Shown here: piece after piece, positions 23,466 through 34,937 of the stretch
Position numbering within the stretch: the first letter of the stretch is position 1
How the letters are laid out: each line of letters opens with the position of its first letter
Assembly: GCA_028023455.1 (NCBI GenBank)
Contig: JAQFVV010000049.1
Coordinates: forward strand, 3,468,536-3,532,535
Source of the DNA: Epiperipatus broadwayi
Lineage: Eukaryota; Onychophora; Udeonychophora; Euonychophora; Peripatidae
Length of the DNA: 64,000 nt
Reading direction: 5' to 3'
The notes under the pieces: generated by a model
The model's input: only the letters and a program-made list of their open reading frames with translations
Told to the model about the DNA's origin: nothing
The model's database searches: none
Translations under genes and position numbers: made by a program

Positions 23466-25664
23466 ATAAGAAACATTCAGTATACTGAATGAATAGGCTT
23501 ATTAAACCATTATGCCTTTATTTGAATTAATAATCTAACCAAGGTATTTGAAGTTGATAACTTCTTGTAATTTATGAATATCAATTTTTATTTTTTCTTC
23601 TGAGAAAATCTGTTGGTGAGTCTAGTATTTTTAGTCCTACTTTTTTATTTTTCATTTGATATCTCTTATAACATTTCCTGGAGCTCTGAAACATTATTTA
23701 AAAAAAGAAACCACATCATCTGAAATCGAATGGCTTAAATAATTTCCATTTACTTTTGCTCTCTTAGTTTTCTTTTTTAATGTACAAAATACTTTTTTAA
23801 AAACTTCTGTAAAAAATTTTGGAGACATAATATCACCCTAATGTAAACTTTTCTCAATGTTAATGTCCTTACTTTCACCATATAATATAAACATTGTTGT
23901 TGAATTATGATAAATATTTTTTTTTAAATATGATGCTATATTGGTCTACATGTTGACAGTCCTATGTTTTAATTACCATAGTAATGCTTATAGAATCTAA
24001 TAATTTCTCATAAGCTACAAATCTAAAGCGCAATATTAAATCATATTTATTAATTTTTTCTATAATTTCTGTCAATACTTAAATATGGTCTGTCAATCTA
24101 AAATCTTTACAAATCCAGTTTTTTTTTTTGTCAATTAAAGCCAAAAATTGATTGTAAACAAGTTGCTATTATCTTGGTAAAGATTTTGTATAGAATTGAT
24201 AAAGAACTGATAAGTCTATCATTTTTAATATTTTCTTTGTCATTTTTCTTAATATTACTATTGTAATGATCGAAAAGGAAGTGAAGATCAAATCTAACCA
24301 CAATCTGCACTACACGGGCACCATCTAGAATTTGAGCCTAAAAAAATTTATAAAGTAGGCAGATACGCGCTGTTAAGATTCCACTTTATTTAAATATTCA
24401 GATCATTAGCCCAAGTCACTAGCTCAGTGGAACAGCAGAGATTATAAAATATAACTTTATATCTTAAATATAAAAAATAAAAGCTACTGCCAGAAATTAA
24501 CACATTAAATATTTATTTACGCACATATAAAATCATTCTAATTTGAGGAATAAGTTTAACATTTTAGATTTTTATATTAATCTTTCATTTTAAATAGATT
24601 GCAATAATGAGTTTAATATTTATTTAGATTGTCGAGTATAAATAGACTATATAGATTGTATTTGAAAAGAAAATGTTCTATCCCTTATTTAACCTTAGGC
24701 CAATAAGTTCACAGCCAAACCAACATCAATCCATCAGATATATCGATGTATTCAATGCAGCATGAATACAACAACACAAAATACTATACTGTCAGGAATG
24801 TTCATCTGAACAGTAAGTAAAGTTAGAGAAGACATTGTCTCTCAAAAAACAGGAATGCTACATCTGTTGGTGAGCAGAACAATAAACAAAAAACTCCATA
24901 GGAATGGACTGCGGTTCTTTTTGCCAACTTACAATCCCATCCATAGGCAAACAGAAGGTGTGTGGCATGTATATGCAATCTTGCCCGTAGAAGATCTCCT
25001 GCTACATTTACTAATTACATCAATACATCTAATCCATTGACCCAATTTAACTGCGAAACAAATAACCTAAGATTACCCTCCCTTAAACTATATATATAAC
25101 TTTACAAATCTATACAGCCATTCATGCCTGACTTAAATTTAACATTTAATTACATTTGCACAGATGAATTTTATACAATTTGTTTTATAATGTCGAGTAT
25201 AGATCGGCTGCATAGATTCCACAGTTAAAACATTCCAAAATAAACACAACCGATCGAAATACAAAATCATCGATAACGTCAATTGCATAGGGAATACAAA
25301 AAACCCACTAGCATTCATCATAAGATGCCGCAGTGACATTGATGACTTATGTATTGCAATTGACTATGAAACAGCAACACAATTAACTGTTAACGAATCT
25401 ATGCAATGTCAATACCCAACTTAAATTTCCTCATTTTAAAATTTAAACAATAAATATTAATACAAATAAAATAATAAATGGAAATGATTTTTATCAAAAG
25501 CAAAACATATAAAATTAAACATTATCAATTGATTTTGAATTTAAAAGTCAGATAGAAGTTCATAAGCTTGAACGAAAGTTCTTAATTATTTTTAAATTTT
25601 AGAGTTCATGTCAATAACTTACAGTAGAAGAATCACTGCTCTTGATGTAAATTTCCATGGAGTC

Positions 25665-25670
25665 TTTATT
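25665..25670 (-). promoter_or_regulatory. polyadenylation signal of the solo LTR
   Basis: AATAAA on the minus strand, downstream of the LTR TATA box. Confidence 0.5.
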
Positions 25671-25827
25671 TGAAAACCCAGTCAGATGTTCCGGAGGTAG
25701 CATTAAACTGGTTCATTTTGGTATTACAGTCAGTTCATTTTTAAAATAGAGAGAGAGTGTGATATGTGCATCCTATCACGACCCTCAAAAACAAGCCTGA
25801 AAAACTGTCAGGAAAACTGTATTTCTC

Positions 25828-25836
25828 CTTTTATAG
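25828..25836 (-). promoter_or_regulatory. TATA box of the solo LTR
   Basis: Minus strand CTATAAAAGG. It lies upstream of an AATAAA about 160 bp away, the usual U3-R order of an LTR. Confidence 0.6.
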
Positions 25837-26377
25837 TATCCACACAGATTCAACCAACAAAATGTCACTAATCCATTCTTTTCATTTAGGTCTGGGCTGA
25901 GGCTTGGTGCCTTCATTGGTCAAACTAATTTCTCTTTATTCTTTTATCTGTTTTTCATCTGACTTTTTAATTACACAGCTTTTGGATAATTAATAAACAA
26001 TCATTTCCATTTACAGATTACAGGAATTAATTTATATCTGTTTTTTATTTTAACTTACGTTATTTCTTTATTAAAATATTTTTATATTTAAATCTTGTAT
26101 TTTTTTATAAAAAAAAATACGTTCAAATACCCTTTTTTTATTTATAAAAAAAAATTTTTTTTTAAAGTTTAGCATCTGTGCGAATATATACGTTATACAA
26201 ACATTTTAATTTTAGCGTTTAGTTTTTTTTCCTTTTAATACATTCATTTTTATTTGCGAACTTTTAAGATTTTATTTTAAATTAATGTAACGGCATATTT
26301 ATATACCGTTACACTATATATCTTTATCATTTAAACAGTTAGTTTATAACTTTTTCCTTTTTCCCCTTATACATTTA

Positions 26378-27059
26378 ATACATTGTACAGGCTTAACACC
26401 TGCATTTATATATGTAATATAGGTGGGGTTTGAACTCAGACTTTTACATGATCCATAACTTTCAGTGCCATCTTATATTACTGACCCACCTGATCACACA
26501 CATGCTGAAAAGATAAATAATCACCAATATACATATTTTGTGCTAAACCAGCACTCATCAGTTGTTCCAGATTACTATCTCCACACATATATACAATCAG
26601 TACTCAGCTTTATATTAAGATAGCCAATCTTTATACTTTTTTGGACAGGTTTCGAACTATTCCATCCACAACTCTTCAGCCTTCCATTTCATTGAAAATC
26701 TGATGATGAAATGTTCAAAGCCCATGTTAATGCCAAGGTTGTCATCCTACCCATGTTGACATTTAGTCATTCTGACTTCTCATGCACAGGGAAATAATCC
26801 ATTTATACATACATATGCAAAGGATGGGCAAACGTTTTTTTTGCACTATTTATATAAATAAATGCATTGTACAGGCTTAACACCTGCATTTATATATGTA
26901 ATATATGCAGGATTCAAACTCAGACTTTCATACAACCCATAACTCTCAGTGCCATCTTATATTGCTGACCCACCTGATCATCTTTTCAGTATGTGTGTGA
27001 TCAGCTGGGTCAGCAATATAAGATGGCACTGAGAGTTGTGTGAAAGTCTAAATTCGAAT
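26378..27059 (-). mobile_element. family-A hammerhead element, 14-bp TSD, inside the LINE relic
   Basis: 682 bp flanked by exact CCCTTATACATTTA copies (26364-26377 and 27060-27073). It has two direct partial units about 490 bp apart (CATTGTACAGGCTTAACACC at about 26381 and 26869) followed by an inverted 100-bp return (GACCCACCTGATCA / TGATCAGCTGGGTC around 26985). So it is a tandem plus foldback structure like the family-B elements. One hammerhead is on the minus strand. No ORF. Confidence 0.88.
26519..26574 (-). ncRNA. family-A hammerhead ribozyme, near-intact
   Basis: Minus strand: UAAUCUGGAACAA, intact CUGAUGA, stem II GUGCU-GGUUU-AGCAC (perfect, with G10.1-C11.1), then AAAAU (G12 changed to A), stem III AUA-UG-UAU, A17, UUGGUGAUUA closing stem I. 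This is the clearest stem II of the family. The G12A change predicts loss of cleavage. Confidence 0.75.
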
Positions 27060-28254
27060 CCCTTATACATTTAGGTAAATATCTCATTTTTTTCATTTAA
27101 AAGGCTGGGATTTAGAAGATGTGTTAACCATAGAATTTATTTTTTTTGGTTAAAATTATTATGTAATACTTTATAGAAATCTTCAATGAATTTGATGTCA
27201 TATTTCTTTTAGTAATAGGTACATCTTTTTCCTTATTGTGGAAATAATTTTTTTTACAATACTAAAATGTTTTACACTTGTGTGAGACTTTTATTTTCTT
27301 CTATAGATTTTCTTAACAATTTATAAATTATAAACTTTTTATATTATTATCAACAATTTTTTGGTACCATTTTACAAATTTTTAGATATGTCATTCTTAT
27401 TAATAAATCATTTTTAAAATTTGTGATTTCCTATTTGTCATAATTGTTGCTTTTTTATTCTACTATTTTTTTTGCTAGTAATGCATCAGTTTTATTAAAC
27501 GATTTTGAGACTAAATCATCTTCAAAATCTCTTACTATTGTGAAATAATTTGCAAATTCTAATTAAAATTTATTGATGCATTTCTGAAAGTTAAGATTAT
27601 TAGCTGATAATAGTATTTTTTTAATAATTTTTATCTATCCAATTTTGCATTAACATGTTTCTGTATTGGAATCTATGAAGAACATTATAATCTTGAAAGA
27701 CATATTTTCTGGTAGTCATTACATAATCTAATTCTTCTGCACCTTTGCAACAATGCTTACATGTCGATTTCTATTTAACTTTATTCTCCAAAAAAAAAAA
27801 AGTAAATAAATAAATTAAAATACAATTTATTCCTTGCAAACTCCATTGATATCTGTCATCTCTCATTTCTATCACCATAACCAAATTTAGCCACATAACT
27901 TTTATTTTTTTTTGTTTATCATTTTTAGCATTTAAATCTACCTCAAAATTAAAATGATGTTTGGTTGAATCAAAAACATTTTGTGCATCTATATGAAAAT
28001 TCTTTACTTCTTTATCACAATAACCTTGAATTATAAATTTTTGATATTTAATTAATTTCAACAATTAATGTTATTGCTCTGCCTGATATATCCATTAATC
28101 TCCACAATATTGTTCTTATATTATTTGTAAGAAATATCACTCCATTCATGCTTTCAATATTTGTGCTTATATAGTAAAGTACATACTCCATTTTAAATCA
28201 CCTCTTCATCTTTTCTATTGCTGAAGAAAATCAATATATTTCTTATTTAACAAT

Positions 28255-28450
28255 TTGCTATCTTAATATAAACTGAGCACTGATTAGTATTGTGGGAGAT
28301 GATGATCTGGACCAAGTGATAAGTGCTGGTTCAGCACAAAATGCATAGATTGGTGATCATTTATTTTTTTGACATATGTGTGGCCATGTGTATTCATTGT
28401 ATAAGATAGATTGTATAGCTGAAGGGAGCTTGAAAACCCATGTTCAAATC
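28255..28450 (+). mobile_element. family-A hammerhead repeat copy
   Basis: Plus-orientation copy from GCTATCTTAATATAAACTG to the GTTCAAATCCCC end (a tRNA B-box-like motif, GTTCRANTCC). It abuts the upstream limit of the LINE relic. No target-site duplication found. Confidence 0.7.
28303..28359 (+). ncRNA. degenerate family-A hammerhead ribozyme
   Basis: Stem I UGAUCUGGACCAA / UUGGUGAUCA and stem II GUGCU-GGUUC-AGCAC are preserved, but the core is GUGAUAA and G12 is A. Structure persists while catalytic bases are lost. Confidence 0.6.
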
Positions 28451-28910
28451 CCCTGTAATTGAACTCTATTTGTAAAATCCAAATAAATTATTGTTGACAC
28501 ATCATAAAGCAATAAAATTCTTTTTTAAAATTTAAAATTACATTTATAATTTTTAAAATATTATACAAAAAAATGACTGTGACTATTGTAATAAATGCAT
28601 TCATTCTTTTACCATCATAGCTCACTTTCAATTTTATTAAAATTCTTTTAATTTATATTGACTCAATTCAAACATTTTTGAACAGAATGTGAGTTTAGTC
28701 ATAAATATCTTTGTTTTAAAGTAAATATTTAAATAGTAATTTGGAAAAATACTGTATGAAAAATAGACATTTTTTCTCACAATAATACACAGAGAAGACC
28801 TATTCATGATTTCTCATAAGTAGTCACAGGGTATGAAGACCAAAAATCTATCACTCAGCAAGATTGTTGTTGTGACAACTTTATATTCTTTTAAAAACCT
28901 AATAAATCAA
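28451..28910. other. AT-rich DNA, nothing recognised
   Basis: No ORF of interest. The 163-codon ORF starting at 28833 is the microsatellite read as YLSI repeats and is not a gene. Confidence 0.6.
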
Positions 28911-29262
<352 letters not shown>

Positions 29263-30726
29263 TTGTACATATATATATATATGTGTGTTTTCATTCCCAC
29301 ACACATATATATTCTTTAATTTAAAAAAAATTTTTTTATATATAGAGATTTATGTGTGGGTGTATTATTATATAGTTTATAGATGATAAACATATGTAGT
29401 TGTAGAGAGAGAGAATGTAATAGGAAGCAATATTTAATATATTGATTTTTTTAAAAAAATTAAATAAGGTGTTGAATTATTTAGCTTTAGTTTTTGTTAA
29501 AATAAAACAGATTGAAAGAAGGTGTAAAAGAAAGCGATCAAGATTAGTAGATAAAAATGTACACATGTGAGTACATTTGTTTTAAACCTGAGACATTTTT
29601 ACACTTGTCTTTATTGCAAGCTTTTGTTGTTTTGTATTATCTAGATCTTAGATATCCAGAGAGAGGGAAGGGAAATGCTTTGATGAAATAAATGTGATTA
29701 TTAATTTTCTTGTTAATTGCGATAGACCCATCAGCTTGTGAAATTTATCTCAAGATAACAGGATTTGCAGGTGGCCTTTTGGTCAGAAATTCGAAATATA
29801 AAAATGAGTGAAACAATATTAGAAGTCAGTTTTTTATTACTGTTAAAGGAAAAAGAGATGTGGTCAGTTTTTTTTATTGTTAAAAGAAAAAGAGATGTGG
29901 TCATTAATATGCAGTTTTAAAAAAATGTTAAGTTTAATAATTTTAAGAAGCAGGATCATTTAACAATATGTAGTTTTGATGGTAGGGGTTTTTAAAAGAA
30001 GAGCCAGTTAACAATATTGAGTTTTGGCAGTAATTGGCAGTTGTTAAAGTTGTCTTAAAGTTATAAGAAATATGCAATTGTTTTAAATTCTAAACCAAAA
30101 TGATGAAGACAATTAAAAGTTGGAGAATTGGAGAGCAATAAGTTAACAATATTGAGAAAGAGAGCCAGTCAGTTTTGTTTTCATTCATCTGTTTCTTATA
30201 AACTTAGAATGAACTGTTTTATTATTTTCTTTAAAAAAAAGTTCAGGAAATGTATATGTGAGTTTTTGTTGCTTTAAAATCAGCATAAGGAAAGATGTGC
30301 ACCTATATAAAGCAGCTCACAGCAAGATTGATATAAAGAAATGGAACAAAATTAAATTTCTTGGAGGAAGTTATTGAAAATTCTGTAAAAATGGTATTAA
30401 TATATTTTTGGGCTGTGTATAATACAATGAATTTGCCATGCTAGACTCACTATTTCTGTTTCTTGAAACCTGTCATCTATGGGTTATCTCACTGATCTAC
30501 CTATGGACTCATATACCGGTCAATAGTAACCAAAAGAATGGTCGAGTTTAAAGCCAATCACATAAGCTATCGGAGAAGCTTCTTTTCTGTCTCCTGGCCT
30601 ATTATAGGCTCATCACCTATGAATGGAAGGAGAAGGGGAAAGAAGAGAAAGAAAAAAAGAGATGTATAAAAGCCTTATAACCAAGTTTGATTAAGTTATA
30701 AATCAATTTTTTTTAAAGTTTTCCTC
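29263..30726. other. AT-rich DNA with a small tandem duplication
   Basis: A 38-bp duplication (GTCAGTTTTTTATT...AAAAAGAGATGTG) lies at about 29826-29902. Around 30440-30650 the GC content rises and hammerhead-like fragments may be present (see findings). No gene. Confidence 0.5.
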
Positions 30727-30975
30727 ACATTTATCTAAAGCATCTACAATAACTCTTTTTAAAATGGTAGGGACAAGAAAATCAACCAGTTCATATTTAT
30801 CTAAAGTATTTGTAATAACTCTTTTGAAAATGGTAGAAACAAACAAGTCAACCAATTCACATTTATCAAGAAGTATTTGCAATAATTTTTTTTTGAAATG
30901 GTGGGATCAAGTAAATCAAACAGTTCATATTTATCTAAAAGTATTTGTAATAACTTTTTTTTAAAAAAATGGAAG
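30727..30975. repeat. minisatellite, ~66-71-bp unit, about 3.5 copies
   Basis: Units begin ATGGTAGGGACAAGAAAATC, ATGGTAGAAACAAACAAGTC and ATGGTGGGATCAAGTAAATC (30764, 30830, 30898), each followed by CA-rich sequence and TTTATCTAAAGTATTTGTAATAA. A 66-codon ORF on each strand simply follows the repeat. Not treated as coding. Confidence 0.9.
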
Positions 30976-33900
30976 AAGCAATCCAAACCAACCTGTGGAA
31001 GTTCAAGCGGTCTGAAAATTCAAATCTGGGACATTCATAAGAAGTGAAAATGATTGGGTAACTTTGAACTTTCATTAACAAATCTTTTATTCTTACTTAT
31101 TAAAAGTAAACTTTAATTTCTAAAGTCAAAGCATTTTATTTTTTTTTCTCTTGATACAGAAAACATTAAGAGTTTGTTCATTGATTGTGTTATTCTTAAT
31201 AATACATGGCAATACACACACAGTTTAAATTCATTAAACATAGTTTTTTTTTTCATTATTTTGATTTTTTTAATTTATTGTTATGTATTGTAATAATAAA
31301 AATGTTTTTTATTATTATTGTTCAACCTATCCAGATAATGCTTTTTAATGTTTTTTTTATTATTTATTTTTGCATATTAAATTTGATATCATTTATTTTT
31401 GTTGCTCAAGGTTGCAATAATATTTTTTATATGTGATTTATGTATTAATCCATCATATAGGGGTATACATTTTAAATATATATGTTGACATATCACAAGG
31501 TGTGTGCATGTATAACTGCTTATACAGACACATCAAAAGAATAGATTATGCATAGTTAATTTAAATATAGTAAATTGAAGAGCAGGGCTTAACATATGAA
31601 TGAAAGTGAAAAAACACACACATTACTTACATGAAATTTATTTTTATGATATGTAATAAGTAGGAAAAGTCTTAAGTAATCATTCAATGAAATATTTTTT
31701 TTCCTAATGTCATTTTAAGCCAGCTTATTTTAAAATATCAAAAATGACAAACTTGTATATTAAGTTTATTTGGTTATGCGTATATAAAATTTTGTATTAA
31801 TTCTATATTTAATTAATATAATAATAAAGTCAATTGTATAATTAGTAGATTTAGTTTATAAAAAAAATAGTATTAATAAATATAATTATATCTTAATTGG
31901 TTTTTGAGTTATTATTAAAGATATTGTTGTATTTTCTTCTCTTGATTCTATCGGTTTAATTGATCATCATCACTCGTAAATGTTTGTTTCACAAATATTA
32001 AGCAAACATTTGCAAATATAAATGTTTGTTGAGGAAATATTAAGCAAGCTAGAATATTGATTTACATTTAAGGATCTAAGGATTATGCTTGACATCTAAC
32101 GAAGTTTTAATAATTATAGGTTAATAATATAAAGTTAAAATATGATGTGCCCATGAGTTATGATCACCATCATCATTGAATAAATTATAATCATTAAATC
32201 CAATTTTAAAAATAATTGATATGTTTAGTAAATAGGGGTTTATAGAATGTTGAATATCACATGGTGAGATTCATGATGATCATTCATCATCACTGGTATT
32301 ATTGAATCCTAGTTTTAACTATAAAAGGACTTGGAATAAATAAACATAAACATATACAAATGCTAGGGAGTGTTATATTTAAATCCCAGTTTAACATAGG
32401 ATGATTTTGAAAAGTGCCTCTAAGTTTATGAAAGATAAATTTGTTGTTGTGAGATCATTATAAAGCTATGGATGGTATCATCATCATCATCATCTTTATA
32501 TTATGATAAATAATTAAGTTAAGTAACTAGTTTCATGGCCATCCACTTAAGTAATGGTCTTCACAATGCTTGTTTGTAAGCCATTAATGAGAGTATTTTT
32601 TGCATCTGTTCAACAATATACGTAAACTGAGCTAGTAATATCTATAAGAGTCTTGGATATATAAATTTTGTGATATTGGGATCTTATAATTTTATTGACA
32701 TGGATAAAATATAAGAATGTCATTTTTTTGTTTATTAGTCATCCAAGTCATGTGTAATAAAAAAATGTACCAAATGAGTTTGAACTCAGTACACTATAAA
32801 CAAATATTTATCTAGATTTAAAATAATCTAGTGGCACTCATGGAAAAACACATGTACTTAGCTAAACTGAATAAAAGTGATTAAGTCCCTCTTCCAACTT
32901 ATTAACTTTCTTTGATATTTTTTAAAGTTATTATAAATAGCACCAGTATGTGCATGTGATCGTGAATGGTCTTATATATAGGGAAAGAGGAATGAGAAGG
33001 ATTCTCTGTTAAAAGAACACATAATTGGAGATAAGTGTAATGCACTCCATGGATTTCACAGTAGTCTTATTCAGTTGCTATGGCTAGTACTTGTTTATCT
33101 TATGACAATGGCTAATATATTTTGTTAGTTAAAATGACTTTCCCAATATCGAAATAAGTTAAATCTTAAATGATGAAAGTGATTAATTTTCATTTTATTT
33201 TTTATGTGTTGAGAAATGGGATAATTTATTTATCTCATTATTAGAGTAACTAAATTAATGTTTATGATAGTTGCAAACGGGCTATGGTGTTATATTTAAT
33301 TATTTACAAATAGACACCTAACTAAAGCGTGATATGTATATGTTGTTATTTATGTGTTAGCGTCATCCTTATTTAATTATAAATTGTATATCAGCTAACA
33401 TAGTAAATTCATTTCACATTTAATTGTATTCGGTTACAAGTGATGAACCGCTGGAGCATATCATATATCCGTTTAGTGTTTAGTTATTTGAATTATTTTC
33501 ATCTATCATTTCACCTTTAATATTCAACATTTTTTTTTTAGTTACAATATATATTTCAGATTCTTTAAACTAAAATGAACACAAAATCAGCAAATGAATG
33601 CTACAGATCACTGCAAAAGATTGAAAGCGAGGAGAAAAGCAACTATAACATTACCAGAAAGACTCAAAAATACAAGTAGTATGCTCATCAAAATATAGTT
33701 TTTTTTCATATGTCATAGCATCGTTATGTCTAGAAAGCATGGCAAATATACAGCTGGTATTGAGCCCACCAAATGGACAATTAATAAAATAATCGATGAA
33801 AGACTGCCTGATCTACAAATGCCCACATATTTCAGCAAGCTAGTAACTGTAATGGAATAATAAAATACTGGTCATCAACAAAAATAAATAATATGGTAGG

Positions 33901-34815
33901 TGAAAACTGACCAACAACAATATGGATAAAAATAAAGAAAGTAACTGTCCATTGAATAGCTTGCAGATTTGTATAATAATAATTATAATTAAAAATATTA
34001 TGGTTGACCCAGGCTAATTAGTCTGGAAGTAATTCATGAATTTAGGTGACCAGAAAAGTGAGAGAGAAAATTAGAAACAACATAATTTTCTCCAACTATG
34101 TACTACATATTTGGATAATCTAAAATACAGTGAATAAATGTTGTACTTAGGCAACTAAAATGATTAATAAATAAACAAATAAATGAATTAATCCATAAAT
34201 GGCTTTATGATAGTCTGGATTTACATTTAATGGATTCATAAATATGTAAGTTGCAAATGGACTCATAATAAGAATTTTTGCTTGGCAAAGAAGATTAAGT
34301 TCAATAAGTAACATTTTACTTGGTAATGAGATTTCATATGAGATATACACTTAAATATATTAATTGTAAATAAATTATGTAATAAAATTGTTTTGTAATG
34401 GTTTATGCAATAGGTAAATCAAATTACTTAGATTAATAATAATAATATGTATTGAAATAAACATTAACTCATTGAAGTGGCTAAGATCAAGAACATACTT
34501 CTAATTGTAGGCATCTCCAATCTAATATATAATATGTCTTTATAATTTATCCCTTCCAGATTGCAATTAGTAGAAATAGTCTATGATTAAAATTATTATG
34601 CTTCCAGTCATAAAGGGCTAATTACAAATTCTTTCTCATTAAAAAAATGTAATAAAATGTTATAACTTATTATCTTTTATATATATTTTTTGCTTTTAAT
34701 ATATTTTATATCTTGGACTCAAGTAATGCTTTTTAAGAATAATTATTTTATAATTTAAATAAAAGTAGAATATTATTTATGTTTAATTTTGATTTGTTTT
34801 GAGAAAAAAAACATT
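30976..34815. other. AT-rich DNA, nothing recognised
   Basis: Scattered (ATC)n runs (for example TCATCATCATCATC near 32479). ORFs at 31206-31436 and 34147-34350 lack motifs. Confidence 0.5.
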
Positions 34816-34824
34816 AACAATAGT

Positions 34825-34928
34825 GTCTTGCATTGGTGGTTGAGAGGTCAGCATGACTGCCTTGCACTTGCAGGCAATTGCCTGGGTTGCGGGTTCACGT
34901 CCCGGCTGATGCTATGACACTTAAAAAA
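34825..34928 (+). mobile_element. tRNA-like SINE copy with 9-bp TSD
   Basis: The body 34830-34912 folds like a tRNA. Acceptor strands GCATTGG and CTGATGC pair at 7 positions (two G-U). An A-box (TGGTTGAGAGGTC) and a B-box (GGTTCACGTCC) are correctly ordered. The likely T-stem is CGGG/CCCG with loop TTCACGT. The centre has a TGCCT...AGGCA anticodon-like stem with a 9-base loop, so it is not a standard tRNA. A CTATGACACTT-A(n) tail follows and AACAATAGT flanks both sides (34816-34824, 34929-34937). A tail plus TSD means a retroposed tRNA-derived element, not a host tRNA gene. Confidence 0.82.
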
Positions 34929-34937
34929 AACAATAGT

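Larger units (their letters stand above)
24262..26313 (-). mobile_element. solo LTR, 2.05 kb, 4-bp TSD, inside the LINE relic
   Basis: On the minus strand it starts TGTAACGG (26313) and ends CATTACA (24262); on the plus strand TGTAATG...CCGTTACA. CTAT flanks both sides (24258-24261 and 26314-26317). The LINE reading frame is continuous once the LTR and one CTAT are removed (DIVILRKNDKENIK), which is strong independent proof of the insertion boundaries. On the minus strand a TATA box (25828-25836) and an AATAAA (25665-25670) are in the expected order, leaving a very long downstream part of about 1.4 kb. Its 5' end forms a small hairpin (TGTAACGG/CCGTTACA, 26286-26313). No internal domain remains. 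The Ty3/gypsy-type assignment rests only on the TGTAACG ends and 4-bp TSD. Confidence 0.8.
22850..28250 (-). pseudogene. RTE-like LINE ORF2 relic (endonuclease + reverse transcriptase), multiply interrupted
   Basis: Minus strand, read from 28250 down. Apurinic-type endonuclease remnants come first: NGVIFLTNNIRTI (28140), NVFDSTKHHFNF..DLNAKN (27980-27920), KFGYGDRNER (27890) and ELDYVMTTRKYVFQDYNVLHR (27740-27660). The reverse transcriptase follows: DIVILRKNDKENIK spans the solo-LTR insertion point, then SLSILYKIFTKII (24200), then GDIMSPKFFTEVFKK (23830) and NYLSHSISDDVV, equivalent to the FADD region, then VINFKYLG (23540). The C-terminal part carries IKTLKQR.LGHIGKR, matching the WAGHI-R motif of RTE-type LINEs (about 23060-22990). 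Stops and frameshifts are frequent. The endonuclease-RT linker is shortened. Insertions: 23275-23465, 24262-26313, 26378-27059. Confidence 0.85.

Noticed and set aside
28430-28445. GTTCAAATCCC motif as the B-box of a SINE head in family A
   Set aside because: It lies at the end of the element with no conserved sequence after it and no convincing A-box before it. A SINE head would precede the body, so I note it only as a resemblance.
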